Shown here in pieces: positions 1 through 12,100 of a stretch of 64,000 nucleotides of DNA. Source of the stretch: Actinernus sp. WN-2022 (Eukaryota; Cnidaria; Anthozoa; Actiniaria; Actinernidae); NCBI GenBank assembly GCA_030867875.1, contig JAOWCC010001751.1:25536369-25600368 (forward strand). The letters are read 5' to 3'. The first letter of the stretch is position 1. The number at the start of each line of letters is the position of its first letter. Position numbers and translations under genes: made by a program. Below the pieces are notes generated by a model, which searched no databases, was not told the DNA's origin, and was given only the letters and a program-made list of their open reading frames with translations.

Positions 1-31
1 CAATGAAATATGAGCTGAAATTCTTTTGCAG

Positions 32-118
32 TGTAAGGTTGCATTTGGAAACAAGCTTTTTGAGACAACTCTAGGCATCCAATTTGAGAGTGCTGCAGGA
101 CTATACACAACATCACAG
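32..118 (+). CDS. BLTP1: BLTP1 exon 1 of window
   Basis: 29 codons, phase 0 at both ends, acceptor CAG and donor GTAATT. Encodes VAFGN followed by GIQFESAAGLYTT, matching the early groove segment that in vertebrates reads AFGN...INFDDAFLTYTT. This is the first exon visible; upstream exons with the membrane anchor lie outside the window. Confidence 0.88.
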
Positions 119-3100
119 GTAATTGTATTTCTGTATGGGAGGGTATGCCATTCCATCAGCTGAGTGTTGATCGATCGACCGTGGTCGACTGTGGTCGACC
201 TTGGTTGAGCGATCGATCGACCATAGTCGACTATGATCGACCGTGGTCGTCTGTAGTTGGCTGATCGATCGACCATTGTCGAGCGACTGATCCACCATTC
301 CACAGTTCCAACCATCAGAGGATGACTGTAATCGACCACGATCGTAAGAGGATGACTGCATGTAATCGACTGCAATCATCATAACCCTGTTTCATTGCCG
401 GTTTGTTCATTTGACAATGACGTAATAATAATTATTCATTACATGAACGTTTGAGAACAACAATCAACTGGTCGATCAATCGATGATTGACCTGCTAGAA
501 TGGTCTACTATGTTGTATGGGGACAATATAATTTGAGTTATTGAAGAAGGGTTCTGAGGACAGTTTTTTATTCTTTTTAAATCGATCTGAATCATGTAAT
601 TATACAAGTCAGAATGAAAGATGAATGCAGTCATATTTTTCACTTCCCAGACTGTGCATGCACATTTTGAAAGAAACCTGGAATAGTTATTGATAATTAA
701 GTGGAAATGAGAGTCAACAGGTAAAGTTATTTATTTATTCTCAGACTGAGGATTATTAGTTCTCTAGCTAGTACAAGCTAATTACCAAGATTAACCAATT
801 CTGAGGAATACGATTTAACGTCTTGTCCAAGGACGTGTTGGTAGAAATAAGAGCAGGCTGATGTACTGGGTAATAATTCCCTTCTCTTCACAAATAGTAT
901 GACATGTTCTTTTACATCCCCACTTATAAAGAAATAAAGAAGTGTTGGGAGACAAGGCCAATGGCTTTTACGTCCCTACCGGTTTCTGGGAAACCCCCAC
1001 ACTTCACCCTAACCTTTAATGGTTAATCATTAATAAAACGATGCATATCCAAGGGAGGAGTGGGTGGGTAAATTCCCAGAAACCGGGATTGAGCCAGATA
1101 ATGCCAGAGCCAGATTGGAATGCACAACCATCCACATTCATGACCAGCGCTCTGAGCTATTCGGCACTTCCAACACTTGCAAAATCTGTACATGAAAATG
1201 ACTCATGAACTATGTGCTTTTGTCATTGTAGTCGAACTCATCCCTGGACCATTTTATGCACCTTGTGAAATGTAATGGGAGGAATGTCAGAGTTATGCTC
1301 TTCCCAAGTCCTGGCTACAATGCATCTGGACCCAGAGATGAGTATGTACACATACTAGTTCTTGAGAGATTCCTATCTCGAAATGATGGGTTATTTCTGG
1401 ATTTTATTGTACAAATACCCCTAAAGTTGCCCATGTAGAACAGAATTTTGTATGAGTGAGGCAAAAATATGGCCTTACTGTAAGTACTGTTAGTACTGTA
1501 CATTGTAGCCTGCGAATACAGCTGTCTCGCATCGGGAACCACAATCAAAACATGGCTCCCGAGAGAGACGTCTGCGTCTTGAGACAGAAAATTTCATACT
1601 GATGATGTTTCGCGGACAGGATCTGGTCGCGTCATTCGATTGGCTTTTATGTGATAATTAGGCATACTAACCAACCAAATGATGCGACCAGATCCTGTCT
1701 CGGGGGCCACGTTTTGATTGTGATTCCCGATGCGAGACGGCTGTATTCGCAGGCTATGTACATTGTAACTTACTGTACCATAACTCTGTAATTTGATTGG
1801 ATCAGAAAGACAAAAAACAATAGGGAAACCACTTCAATGTCATACTGTGCCGCACAGTAAACGTGCTGTGAGTATACACAATCTGCTCTATTTGGCTGTA
1901 CCAACATACCACATGCAAACCAGAACCTGCATCTATAGACTTGCAGAAACTCTTGCAAGTGATTCCCAAAACATTTTGCCAGTTAAAGTGCACATAACCC
2001 CTTTTGCAATTTTTATACATATGAATCTTTGAAAGGTTTTGAGTACTTCTGTGAATAAATTTTTGGCTTGCATAGAATACTCTACATGTATGTTCTACGT
2101 TTGTTTGAAATTGTGAAAATTTGACCTTTCCTGACCCATGACTGTGTAAGAAAAAGCCTGGGTCGATTATTGATCTTACGTCACCTCATTAATGCATTAT
2201 TTTCCATGGCACCTTTCTATCACAACAACATCGATATATAGAGAATATACGGTACACAGTCTGCAAGTTGTTAGTAAAGAAAACAGTTATTTTAGACAAA
2301 AATTAATGCTAAATATCTATTCAAATTATTGCAATGGAATGAAGTGGAATGAATTATATGATGTAAGATCAAGAATCAACCTGTACTGTACCAGTCTGAG
2401 GAGCTCGGAAAAATGCTAGCAGTCTTCTTTGCCAAAGTCAGGAAAAGGGATGGAAGTGAATACGAGCCTGACTCGCTACGAGTTATAATGTTAGTCGCTC
2501 TCGATAGACATCTTCAGAAAAACCAGGTGAAGCACTCCATTACAAAGGACCGAGAGTTTGTCCAATGCTGAAAGGTTCTGCAGGGAAAAGCTAGAGGTCT
2601 TTGACAAGAGGGGTACAGCAAGTGCCCAAATGCCACCAAACCTCTAACCGCACAGGATAAAGATCAGCTTTGGAGTGGAGGAGTTCTAGGTGACCACAGC
2701 CAAAAGCACTAATAAGTACTCTTTGATATTTGCTCACACTGCATTTTGGCTTACGAGGCTGCCAAGAACACCATAACATGTTTGTGTAGGATTTCTCGCT
2801 CAATAAAGATGACCATAGTATGGAGACTGTATTTAACATACAAAGAGGATGCAACTAAGACAAGACAAGGGGGCCTGAGAAAAAACGCAGAGCTGTTCAG
2901 CCCAAAATGTTTTCAATTGGAGATCCCCAGGGGGCGAATCGCTGGTACACCGGTGTTGTTATTGAAAATCCAAAGTCAGTTGATTGGTTCAAACGGCAGA
3001 GAATGGGAGTAAATACAATATTCTTGTACTGTAGACCTCCTCGTTACATGGGTGATGGGTTTGTGGTGGTTCAGACAGCATTATGTAATGTTATATTCTT

Positions 3101-6100
3101 GTACTGTAGACCTCCTCGTTACATGGGTGATGGGTTTGTGGTTGTTCAGACAGCATTATGTAAGGCAACCTATTATCAGGATGAGCCAGGTAGGCGACAT
3201 AAATCGTATTTTATAATACACACACCTTATTAAACGAGCCCAAGGCATGTACCATAAATTGAAGGGCTGTGTGCAAAAAGGGTGTAAGTGACTCTTGAAC
3301 ATGTTCTAAATTCTCCCTTAGAAAACAAAGAAATTGAAGGAGAATTTAGAATGTGATCAGGAGACACTTATGCTCTTTTTGCACACAGCCCTTCAATTAT
3401 AGACTGATCCCCCCCCAGTTTTATGGCCAAAGCGTGAAGTGCATGGGCTCTAGTACATTTTAGAAGGGAAAAATCGAGGATGATAAGTTATGGTACAGAT
3501 TGAGCAAGTGAGTTTAACAAGGACCTGCATTATAAACGGGAACTGACCCTCCCCCTTGTCACACGTTGGGATTCAAAATTTGAATTTCAAATTCAGAACA
3601 GTCAAGCAAGTAAGCAAGTAATCAGTCTTCTCCTGTTAGAATACTAAATTGCTTAAGCTTAAATTTAAATGAGCAAAGTAAAAGTAGACAGCAGGAGGCT
3701 AGTTTCTCAGTTATGCCTGTCAGTAGCGTTTTAGAACCGTTTTTACAAACTGTTAAGTGCATTTTTAAACAATCAAGTTTTCGATTTGAATCTCGTGCGA
3801 TACCAAATGTCAGAGATCACTCAAGTGGAGCATCACATGATGCAGAGCTTTACGGTCCATAACTTCCTTTATGGGCCTTCCGGCCACTTCTGGTCTCAAA
3901 GAAAATGAAAAAGCTATAGTTAAATAATAAACATCTTAATTGTAAACCTGTTTGCTCGGTCCGTTATGATCCTCATTTCCCCCCTTTTTTATGGGCCGTG
4001 CACTTCTCGCTTCGCTAAGTCAATTCAACAGGAGTTTAGTATAATCAACATTGGATGGGGAATTTTTTTCCAACAGTGTTTTTTTCGTGAAACATTTCAC
4101 GTAAATATGCGTACGTATTTAAAATTAGAAACAGGAGCATGCGCGTGACGTTTTGGTGTGGAACTACGGCCACCTGGGGTGGATCCAAGATTCTCTGAGA
4201 GCAACACATTCTCGAATGCTTAATATCATTACTCTAAGACAAATCCTAACCCTAACCACAAACCTAACCCTAACCTTCGAACGAGTTCACTGGTAAATGA
4301 CGAGCTCACCTAGGGCTTGGGTTCAGGTAAACAAGAAGAGAAGGTAAACAAGAGAAAGTTTTTTCGAGTGATCCTACTAGGGCTCAAACTCTTAACCATT
4401 TGCGTGTAGCGCTTGGTAGTGCAGACGTCATGACCACAACACTATAAAGCGGGTCTACCGCCATTCGGAATGTGACAAATGTATATAATTATTATTCTGA
4501 CTGGTTTTAAGAGTAATGGTTATCATTACTTTAAAACTTTTTGAGAAGTAATTACAATCATTACTTTAACTTCGAGATCGTGTTGCTGGGAGGGGATTCG
4601 AAAAAAGGAGGAAGAAAGGGGGGTTCTATTGAAAGAACGGGGGGTTAGATTGAGGGAAAGGGGAGTTCGATTGAGAGAAAAGGGGGTTCGATTGAGAGAA
4701 ATTTAGGGGGGTTCAATTGAGAGAAAGGGTGGTTCAATTTCACACTGACTACACCAGGCCCTTAGGCATAGGAGTGCTTATCTGGCTTTATTTGGCATTT
4801 CAGGTTTTGTTCCTGAAAGCAAAGGAACTGGTGAAGAGGAAATCCCAGACTCTGATCCTAACTGGGGTATGGAGATAGTGTTCGTCAAAAGTACATCTAT
4901 CTGTTATGGACCCTGGGTGGACAGACAAAGGTAATGTGCTGCTCACCATTCCTTTCCATGACTGTTTAACTGAATGACAGGTGCCTCAGGAAGCCAACAT
5001 ACATGTATATTTCATGTATTGATACATTCGAAGCACATGGGCCTTTTGCAGGATGTAGTCATAATTATGGTTGTACTGGATGGCAAAAGAATCTGACTTC
5101 ATTTATTTAAAGGCCCTTGTATGAGATAGGTAGTGTTATTAGCAAAGCCTGTTTGTAAAGCTACATGTACATGTGTTTTCCACTTCCAATCGATTATCGA
5201 TCTTTCTAAAACTGCATTTGTGAAGATTGTTTGCCATCCAGTAAAGCCTTTCCCATGGTATCGCGAGTTCAATTCACTCGTTATTGAAGTGATACATGTA
5301 TATCAGCACAACTGTTTCCTGCAAAAGGCCTATTGTTGAGTTTGACTTGTTTAAGGTAAGGGTTGGTGAGAATTAGAGCTGCTGAAAAACCCTTGGAATG
5401 AGAGAGATGCCAACCAAACTAGCCCCCACACAACCTAAGCAAGAATTTGACTTGTGTCTCAGAGTTGAGAGGGAGGGGGTGGTGGTAGGCTCCTTTTCAT
5501 GTTACTACACCATCCCTACTCTCCAGGGGGACCTCAGGAACAGGTTGTTGGTGTTGAAATGCTGTTGAATGAATTTTCATGCTTTAGGGACAGTTTTTTA
5601 GAATGTTTACACATTTCTTAGGGAAGCACTTCAGAAATTCTTCTACCCACTGGACTACCAAGAGATGGCTGTCACCAAGCCGTTACAACCTGGTCAGCGG
5701 CGTATCCACACAGGGCTGGATATCAAGTTTGACTTTGAGGCTGACGCCAGTCTTGACATCCTGTTCTCCAAGAATCAGGTCAGACATGTGTGATGTATTC
5801 ACTGATTGTTTTATACTGAATTTGTTTTCAAGGTAGCTGCAAGATTCTGGTTACGACTGAAATGTCTGCAAAGAACATGTAACGTTTACATAGAACATGT
5901 AAGAAAGTATTCCTTTTTCCCGAATACAGTATTGTCTGTAAGGGATTAGAATTAGGATCTCCCATTTGAAATAGCAACTGCCCCTGTTTCTTTTAATACT
6001 AAATTAAGCAATTACTTTCAGGCAGATTAACCTCTGTTTACATTGTATATCATTATTATTGTATATTGTCATTGCATTTGTAATATTTTAGATTTAATTT

Positions 6101-9100
6101 TATTATAATGTATTTTTTATTTATAGTTAGAGTGATGCTTGTATTAGCTTTGCTGACCTAAATGGAGATGGAGATATTGCATGAATGAGTTGGCTTCAAC
6201 ACTTATTGACGATCATCTGCCCAGCCACTTAAATCAAACTCGCAGAGACAGACGTCTCTTATAAATTTAGTGTAACCAAGCCACCAACTGTCGGCAAACA
6301 CGCAGTATAGTATGAGCACGCATAGAGTCGAACTTTCCAAGAAAATTGCGAAGTTTTTGATATTTTTATCTCTCAATATTAGTCGATGGTGATTATTTAA
6401 CTACAAGAGTGATTAATTATCCTATGCTGTTGTTTTTAATACAAAAGGAGACACGGGCCGTGCACGTCTGTGTCGGGGCTGGCTCTCACATCGGTGTCTA
6501 TCAACCATGGACAGTTAACGACTACGGCTACACAACCTCTGTGGTGACCAAGCTGTACCGAGTGGATGCTAGCACCAGTATGTCATACAGACAGCTAGTC
6601 GAGGCCGACACCCTTGAGCTGGCCGTCCACATGTCATTTCCCAGGATATGGAACCAGATGCAGCACTGGACCTGTGACGTCAACGTGTCCAAGGTCACAT
6701 GGTACTTCATCTTTGCACACAAGTGGTATTTTCAAGGTATGGTTCTTTGAAGGGGGAGGAGTTGGGGGGGGGGGGGGGGGGGGAGAGTGAGGATGTTTAT
6801 CACATCTAACGAAAATTGGCAAATACAGTTGTAGTTACTAGGCGTTCACATCTTCTCGAATAAGGTCGTTACATCTTTGGCACTAGTATAATCAACTAAA
6901 GTCGATCAAGGTGCATGGAAAGCGAGTAGCAGCTGACGTTTCGAGAGTTAGCCCTTCGTGAGAACCCTTCGTCAGTGTTATTATATGTAGGCAAATGTTA
7001 ATATATGTAGGCAGCTATAACTGTGTAAAGCAGATCCCACCTGAGCAGATGTACAAGTTTTTTCTAGAAGATTGGCAGGGATTTTCTTGGCATTTTATAC
7101 TATCTGTCATATTGTATCATAGCTACATTGTAGGGGTAGATCAATAGGACTACTTTAGTAGGACAGTAATTTTAACAGCGCTTTTCGAGACGACCTCGAA
7201 CGGAGGGAAACAGACAGTAATCAGACCAGCCTCCTGCCAAGTTTAGAATATATCAGATATTTTTGTGAAATGATCAGTTATAGTCCACTGTCTGACAACA
7301 ACCTGAATCGCTGTACAGTAAATTGGAAAGGACCATCTCGGTCCCAAAAATAAGACCAAATTTGTAGCCGTTTTGGCACTGCATCAATGGGGCCATCTTT
7401 GGACCTATTATTAAGGGCCATTTTGCCCCTTACATGGATCGATTTTTGACCCAGTAATGGCACCTTACATTTGGGTCTGTTTTGGCACTGCATGATTGGT
7501 ACCAACTTCGGTCACCAAAACCATTGCCTAGTGAACATTTCTAGTAGGAAAGCTTCAGTATGAGGAATCACAGATCTATTCTTATTCTTTTGTACCCAAC
7601 AGAAATAGAAAATCTGTTTTTTATTTTATGACAAACCCATCTTCCGCTTTCCACTTTAATCATCGTGTTTATTATCGTGTTCATCTGAATTCATAGAAAT
7701 GATCGAAGACTGGACAGCTAACTACCGGGCCGACCTACTGACGTTTGTGCCGTACGAATGGCAATTTAACATCGTACTCCATGACTTTGAGATGATATGG
7801 ATTGCGAATCAGTACAACTACATCGAGTGTTCCTCTAACCGACAAGAGAACGGTGAGTTATCAGGTTTATGTAAGAAACAGTGTAAATTGTATGCTCTGA
7901 TTGATCGATATCCATGTGGTATTATAGTACAGACCTGAGAACCTCAGCCCAATCTACCGTACCGAAAAAGATGACGACTGTACATTAATTTTGACTACGA
8001 TTCCTTGCGAACCTAACAGAGTCAAAATAACACAAAGAACTCCTCTGTTTTCTTCAATGACAGTGTGTTGGCAATAGCACTTGTTCTGGCTTGATTTTAA
8101 GATTTCAAACCTCTCTTCCGCGATTTTATGACGGATTTAAAGTTTTTAGCGCGCAAAGGATTGTGGGAAAAAGTATGAGTTGTCGTATTTCTCGGTACTG
8201 TTTAAACGGTATATACTTCATGGTAGTGTTTCGTTCCATATAGTCTCCCTGTACAATACTGTGAAACAGTAGAGAAAATGATTATGCAGGGAGACTGTAT
8301 GGAACGAAACACTACCATGAAATATATACCGTTTTAACAGAGGATTTTGGTTGTCTTGGTAAAAGGTGTCTTGCTGTGTACTAGGATGACAAATAAAAAG
8401 GTACTACTTATTTCTCATCAAACGATACGTTTTTAATCCCAAATCACTAGTCCACGAGTTAGCAAATCGAACTCTGTCACCCTTAATCCTGGATCATCTT
8501 ATTCGGGATGGTGTCATTTTGCACGAAATCGTGATACATTTATCTCTTTTCGCAAATTATTGTATAAAATAATAATATGTCAACTTGTCCCATAGCCTGC
8601 TTTCAGGCGGTAGCTGGTGTTTTTTCGCGCAGCAAACGGATCATCGAAGCCGGGCTGCCATATTGGCCGAGCGTGATTGAGACCTGGGATCGAATGACAA
8701 ATGGAGGGGGGAGGGGGAGAAGCAGAAAGGAAAGACCGCCTGCACGAAAACCCCTGGTTTCTGAATATCCGCCCACCACGCACATGACTTCCGTTAACTT
8801 GTAACCCATTCTTAATTGACCAATAGGAGTCGACGTGTGACAGCCTGCCAATTTTGATATGGTTTGATTGCAATTCAAAACAAACTTCGCTCGCTGTCAA
8901 ATGCAATGCAAAATGTTGGTAAAATTGTCAATTGGTTCTCAGATACCGAAATTTCAATAAAACCAGCTATTTCTGTTCAAAGTTCTCCATGGAGAGGACT
9001 GCGACAGTACCACTTTAGAATATATGTTGTGGTTCAATTATTACCTCTGGTACAAATATATTTGAACCAGTACAATTTTTTTGAACCAGTACCATTTTTT

Positions 9101-12100
9101 TGAACCAGTACCATTATTTTGAACTGGTTCATTTTTTCAAGTTTCTAAAAAGAAAAAAGAAATCCACCCACCCCTCCCCTACAAAATAATTTTTGTCAAC
9201 CCTCTCTTCCCCAGTCCCATCCCCCATCCCCCATCCCACTTACCATCCCCCATCCCACTTACCCATCCACTTACTAACCTCGCCCGGTCGGGCTTAACTT
9301 GAGACAGTATTACGAGGAACGTCCAGTCGATTAACGCACTGCGCCACAGAAGCGCTTGTTAATTTTTACACCACCGTTTATTCTATAGGTGACTAATCGT
9401 CGAACACAGTCCCTCTACTTATGCTAATTTGTTTCCAGTCTCTTAATTTTATTCACACATGCGCACTGCTAACAAAATCGGACTTGGAAATAAAATTACA
9501 TGGACGACAACACGGTCTGTATAATATTTAACAGCATTTGTATGGAATTTTTTAGTTTTCCATGTACAACGTAAATCTTGAATAAAACTCGACAAAAACC
9601 TATACAGTGTCTTCTTGTGTTCCTTAACTATGTCTGTGCCATATTACAGCGAATTTCAGCTTGGGCTACTTGTGGGAAAATTATGCTGGGAATTTTAAAC
9701 TAACTAAAACCCTACCCTGAACCATAAAAAAAACCTAACCGGTCAGTAAACAAGATCTTACCCACCTAGAGCTAGGGTTCTCAAGAAAAACTCGCAAACT
9801 CAACCTCCCTCTACGCCCGTGTGAAATCGTTTGCCGAAACTGAACAAACTGTGTCAACCGAGCCGACTTTTACAGAATAATCACAGCTGCGGCTGAGCTA
9901 AAAAAAGCATTTGAACTGATTAAAAAAAAATGGTACTGGTTCAAAAAAATGGTACTGGTTCAAAAAATTTGTACTGGTTCAAAATTTTTGAACCAAAGAT
10001 ATAATTGAACCACAACATATATATGTAGACAGTTCGGTTTTAGTTTGTTGCGTTCGCCCCATCAGTCTCTCAAAGAGTCTGCAAATTTATCCTCCGAAAT
10101 ACATACCAACATTACAAGCTGCTTCAAAAAGCCATTGATAGAGAGCAGTCCAGCACCGCAGCAACACAGTCCGGCGAACCAGAAGAGGTGCGATACAAGC
10201 GGCTGCTTCCTTCCTTAAAATAATTAAGCTCGCATAAAAAAAAGTTCAGAGGACAAATACAGGATCGAAAAAATCTCTAAACTTCAAAGAAAACTCTGAT
10301 GGAGACAATGTTTTGTCAAAACTCGATATTGAAGAACTCGTGGACAAACAAAGTACGAGTGCAAAGTACAATTGTCAACTCTAACGAGAGTAGAAACGAG
10401 AAGCTCTTTCTCTGAGAAGTCGAAGTTCATTTTAGAGAATGTTTGCCAAAATAAATGGACGACCGTTGGTCAATTAGAAACGTCAACTCTAACGAGAGTA
10501 GAAACGAGAAGCTCTTTCTCTGAGAAGTCGAAGTCCATTTTAGAGAATGTTTGCCAAAATAAATGGACGACCGTTGCATAAATGTATTGAGGCGGTTTCT
10601 GATTATTTCCTAGTTCAACGGCCGTTAAGTCAATAGCCGGATTGCATCTCTGCAGTTTGGTCGACAATAATACTTTTCAGTGGCGAATTAAATCACGGTA
10701 CGTTGTCGAGTTCTCTTTACCTTAAATATCATACTCTTTCCAAAGCCTGTCGAAAGCACAGCCAGAACGTCTTTACTTAGAAGCCTAGGTTCTGTTATGC
10801 TTCCTCCTGCTCCGTTTCCAAAGTACCTTACCCAGCCGCAGAGAAAGAAGCGAGCAGCTGTGTTCTCTCTAGAAAACCTCTGGAACCAGGGTAAAGGCGA
10901 AGGAGATAACTTTGAAAACGGAGCAGGAGGAAGCTATATACAGAGCCTACTTTTAAGTAAAGATCTTCTGGCGCTTTGGAAAGAGTATGATATTTACGGT
11001 TTACGAACTTGCGAAAAGAGAACTCGACAACAAACCTCTCGCAGTTCGCCGATCTCCGCCTTCGCGGCTCTTTCTCCGTGGCTGTTCTCTCTAGAAAACC
11101 TCTGGAACCAGGGTACTTCACCTTAGTCTTCAAAAAAGACAAAGCTTTTTGTATTACTCGCCATATTTTATCAACTGCAAGCTCAGTACACAACACTTAT
11201 TCTAGTTACGCCGCTTCACAGGCTACACTTATTCCTTTCAGTTCTTGCAGGGGATCGTCACCCGGTACAGCAGCCTGGCCATTGCACTAACCACACACTC
11301 GACATTGTAAACTGCTTCGCAGCTATTAGCGCCGTAAAAAAGCAGTCCGAAATAATTCACTGACAGGATATATCAGTAATATGTAAAAGCGCCATGAGAC
11401 TGTGGTGATATGGTGCTATATAAATATGGCCATTATTATTATTGCTTTCAACACTTGCCGCGATAAGCTTTGATTGACACAGTTTCAGCGAATCATATAC
11501 CCCGTCCGCTGGTGGACGGGATCTAACTTTTGTACTCAGAAACCAGGGGTTTTCGGGCAGGCGGTATTTCCTTTCTGCTTCTCCCCCTCCTCCCTCCATT
11601 TGTCATTTGATCCCAGGTCTCAATCACGCTCGGCCAATATGGCGGCCCGGCTTCGATGATCCGTTTGCTGCGCGAAAAAAACACCAGCTACCGCCTGAAA
11701 GCAGGCTACTTGTCCCGGGTCTGCCCTCTTTTATATAATAATCAGTCCGAAACGCACGCTCTGATTGGTCAAGAGCCATGTGTTATTTGAGGACTACACC
11801 GCGGCAAAACGTCTCGCACATGCGGTTTCCCGCCGAAATTAAAAGAAACCAGAGGCAATCACCCCTGTTTCTAATTTTAAGTACGTACGTGAAATGTTTC
11901 GCGAAAAACAAGAAAACTACTTAAAAGCTAAGCCTCAGACTTTAACAGGTTGAAGTTTTCTTAATTTGTAATTCACTGTGAGTTTACTAAGTTATAAAAC
12001 TAGAGATTTCTAACAAAAGTGAAGTGCTGCAAGCAGTAGAGTATATGAAATTGTAGTTTAATAATCTGACTCCTAGTGATATTAGTGCACAAGTAAATAA

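Larger units (their letters stand above)
8593..11708. mobile_element. 3.1-kb Mutator-like TIR element
   Basis: Inverted arms of more than 200 bases (8593-8800 and about 11510-11708) beginning TAGCCTGCTTTCAGGCGGT. Flanked by CTTGTCCCA (8584-8592) and CTTGTCCCG (11709-11717), an 8/9 matching 9-base duplication. No intact transposase; the interior is built from nested elements and tandem duplications, so it is non-autonomous. It shares the TAGCCTGC terminus with elements at 1506 and 23091. Confidence 0.85.

Noticed and set aside
4245..4280. Telomere-like CCCTAACC units
   Set aside because: Only a few units, within a SINE tail also seen at 9.7 and 15.0 kb.
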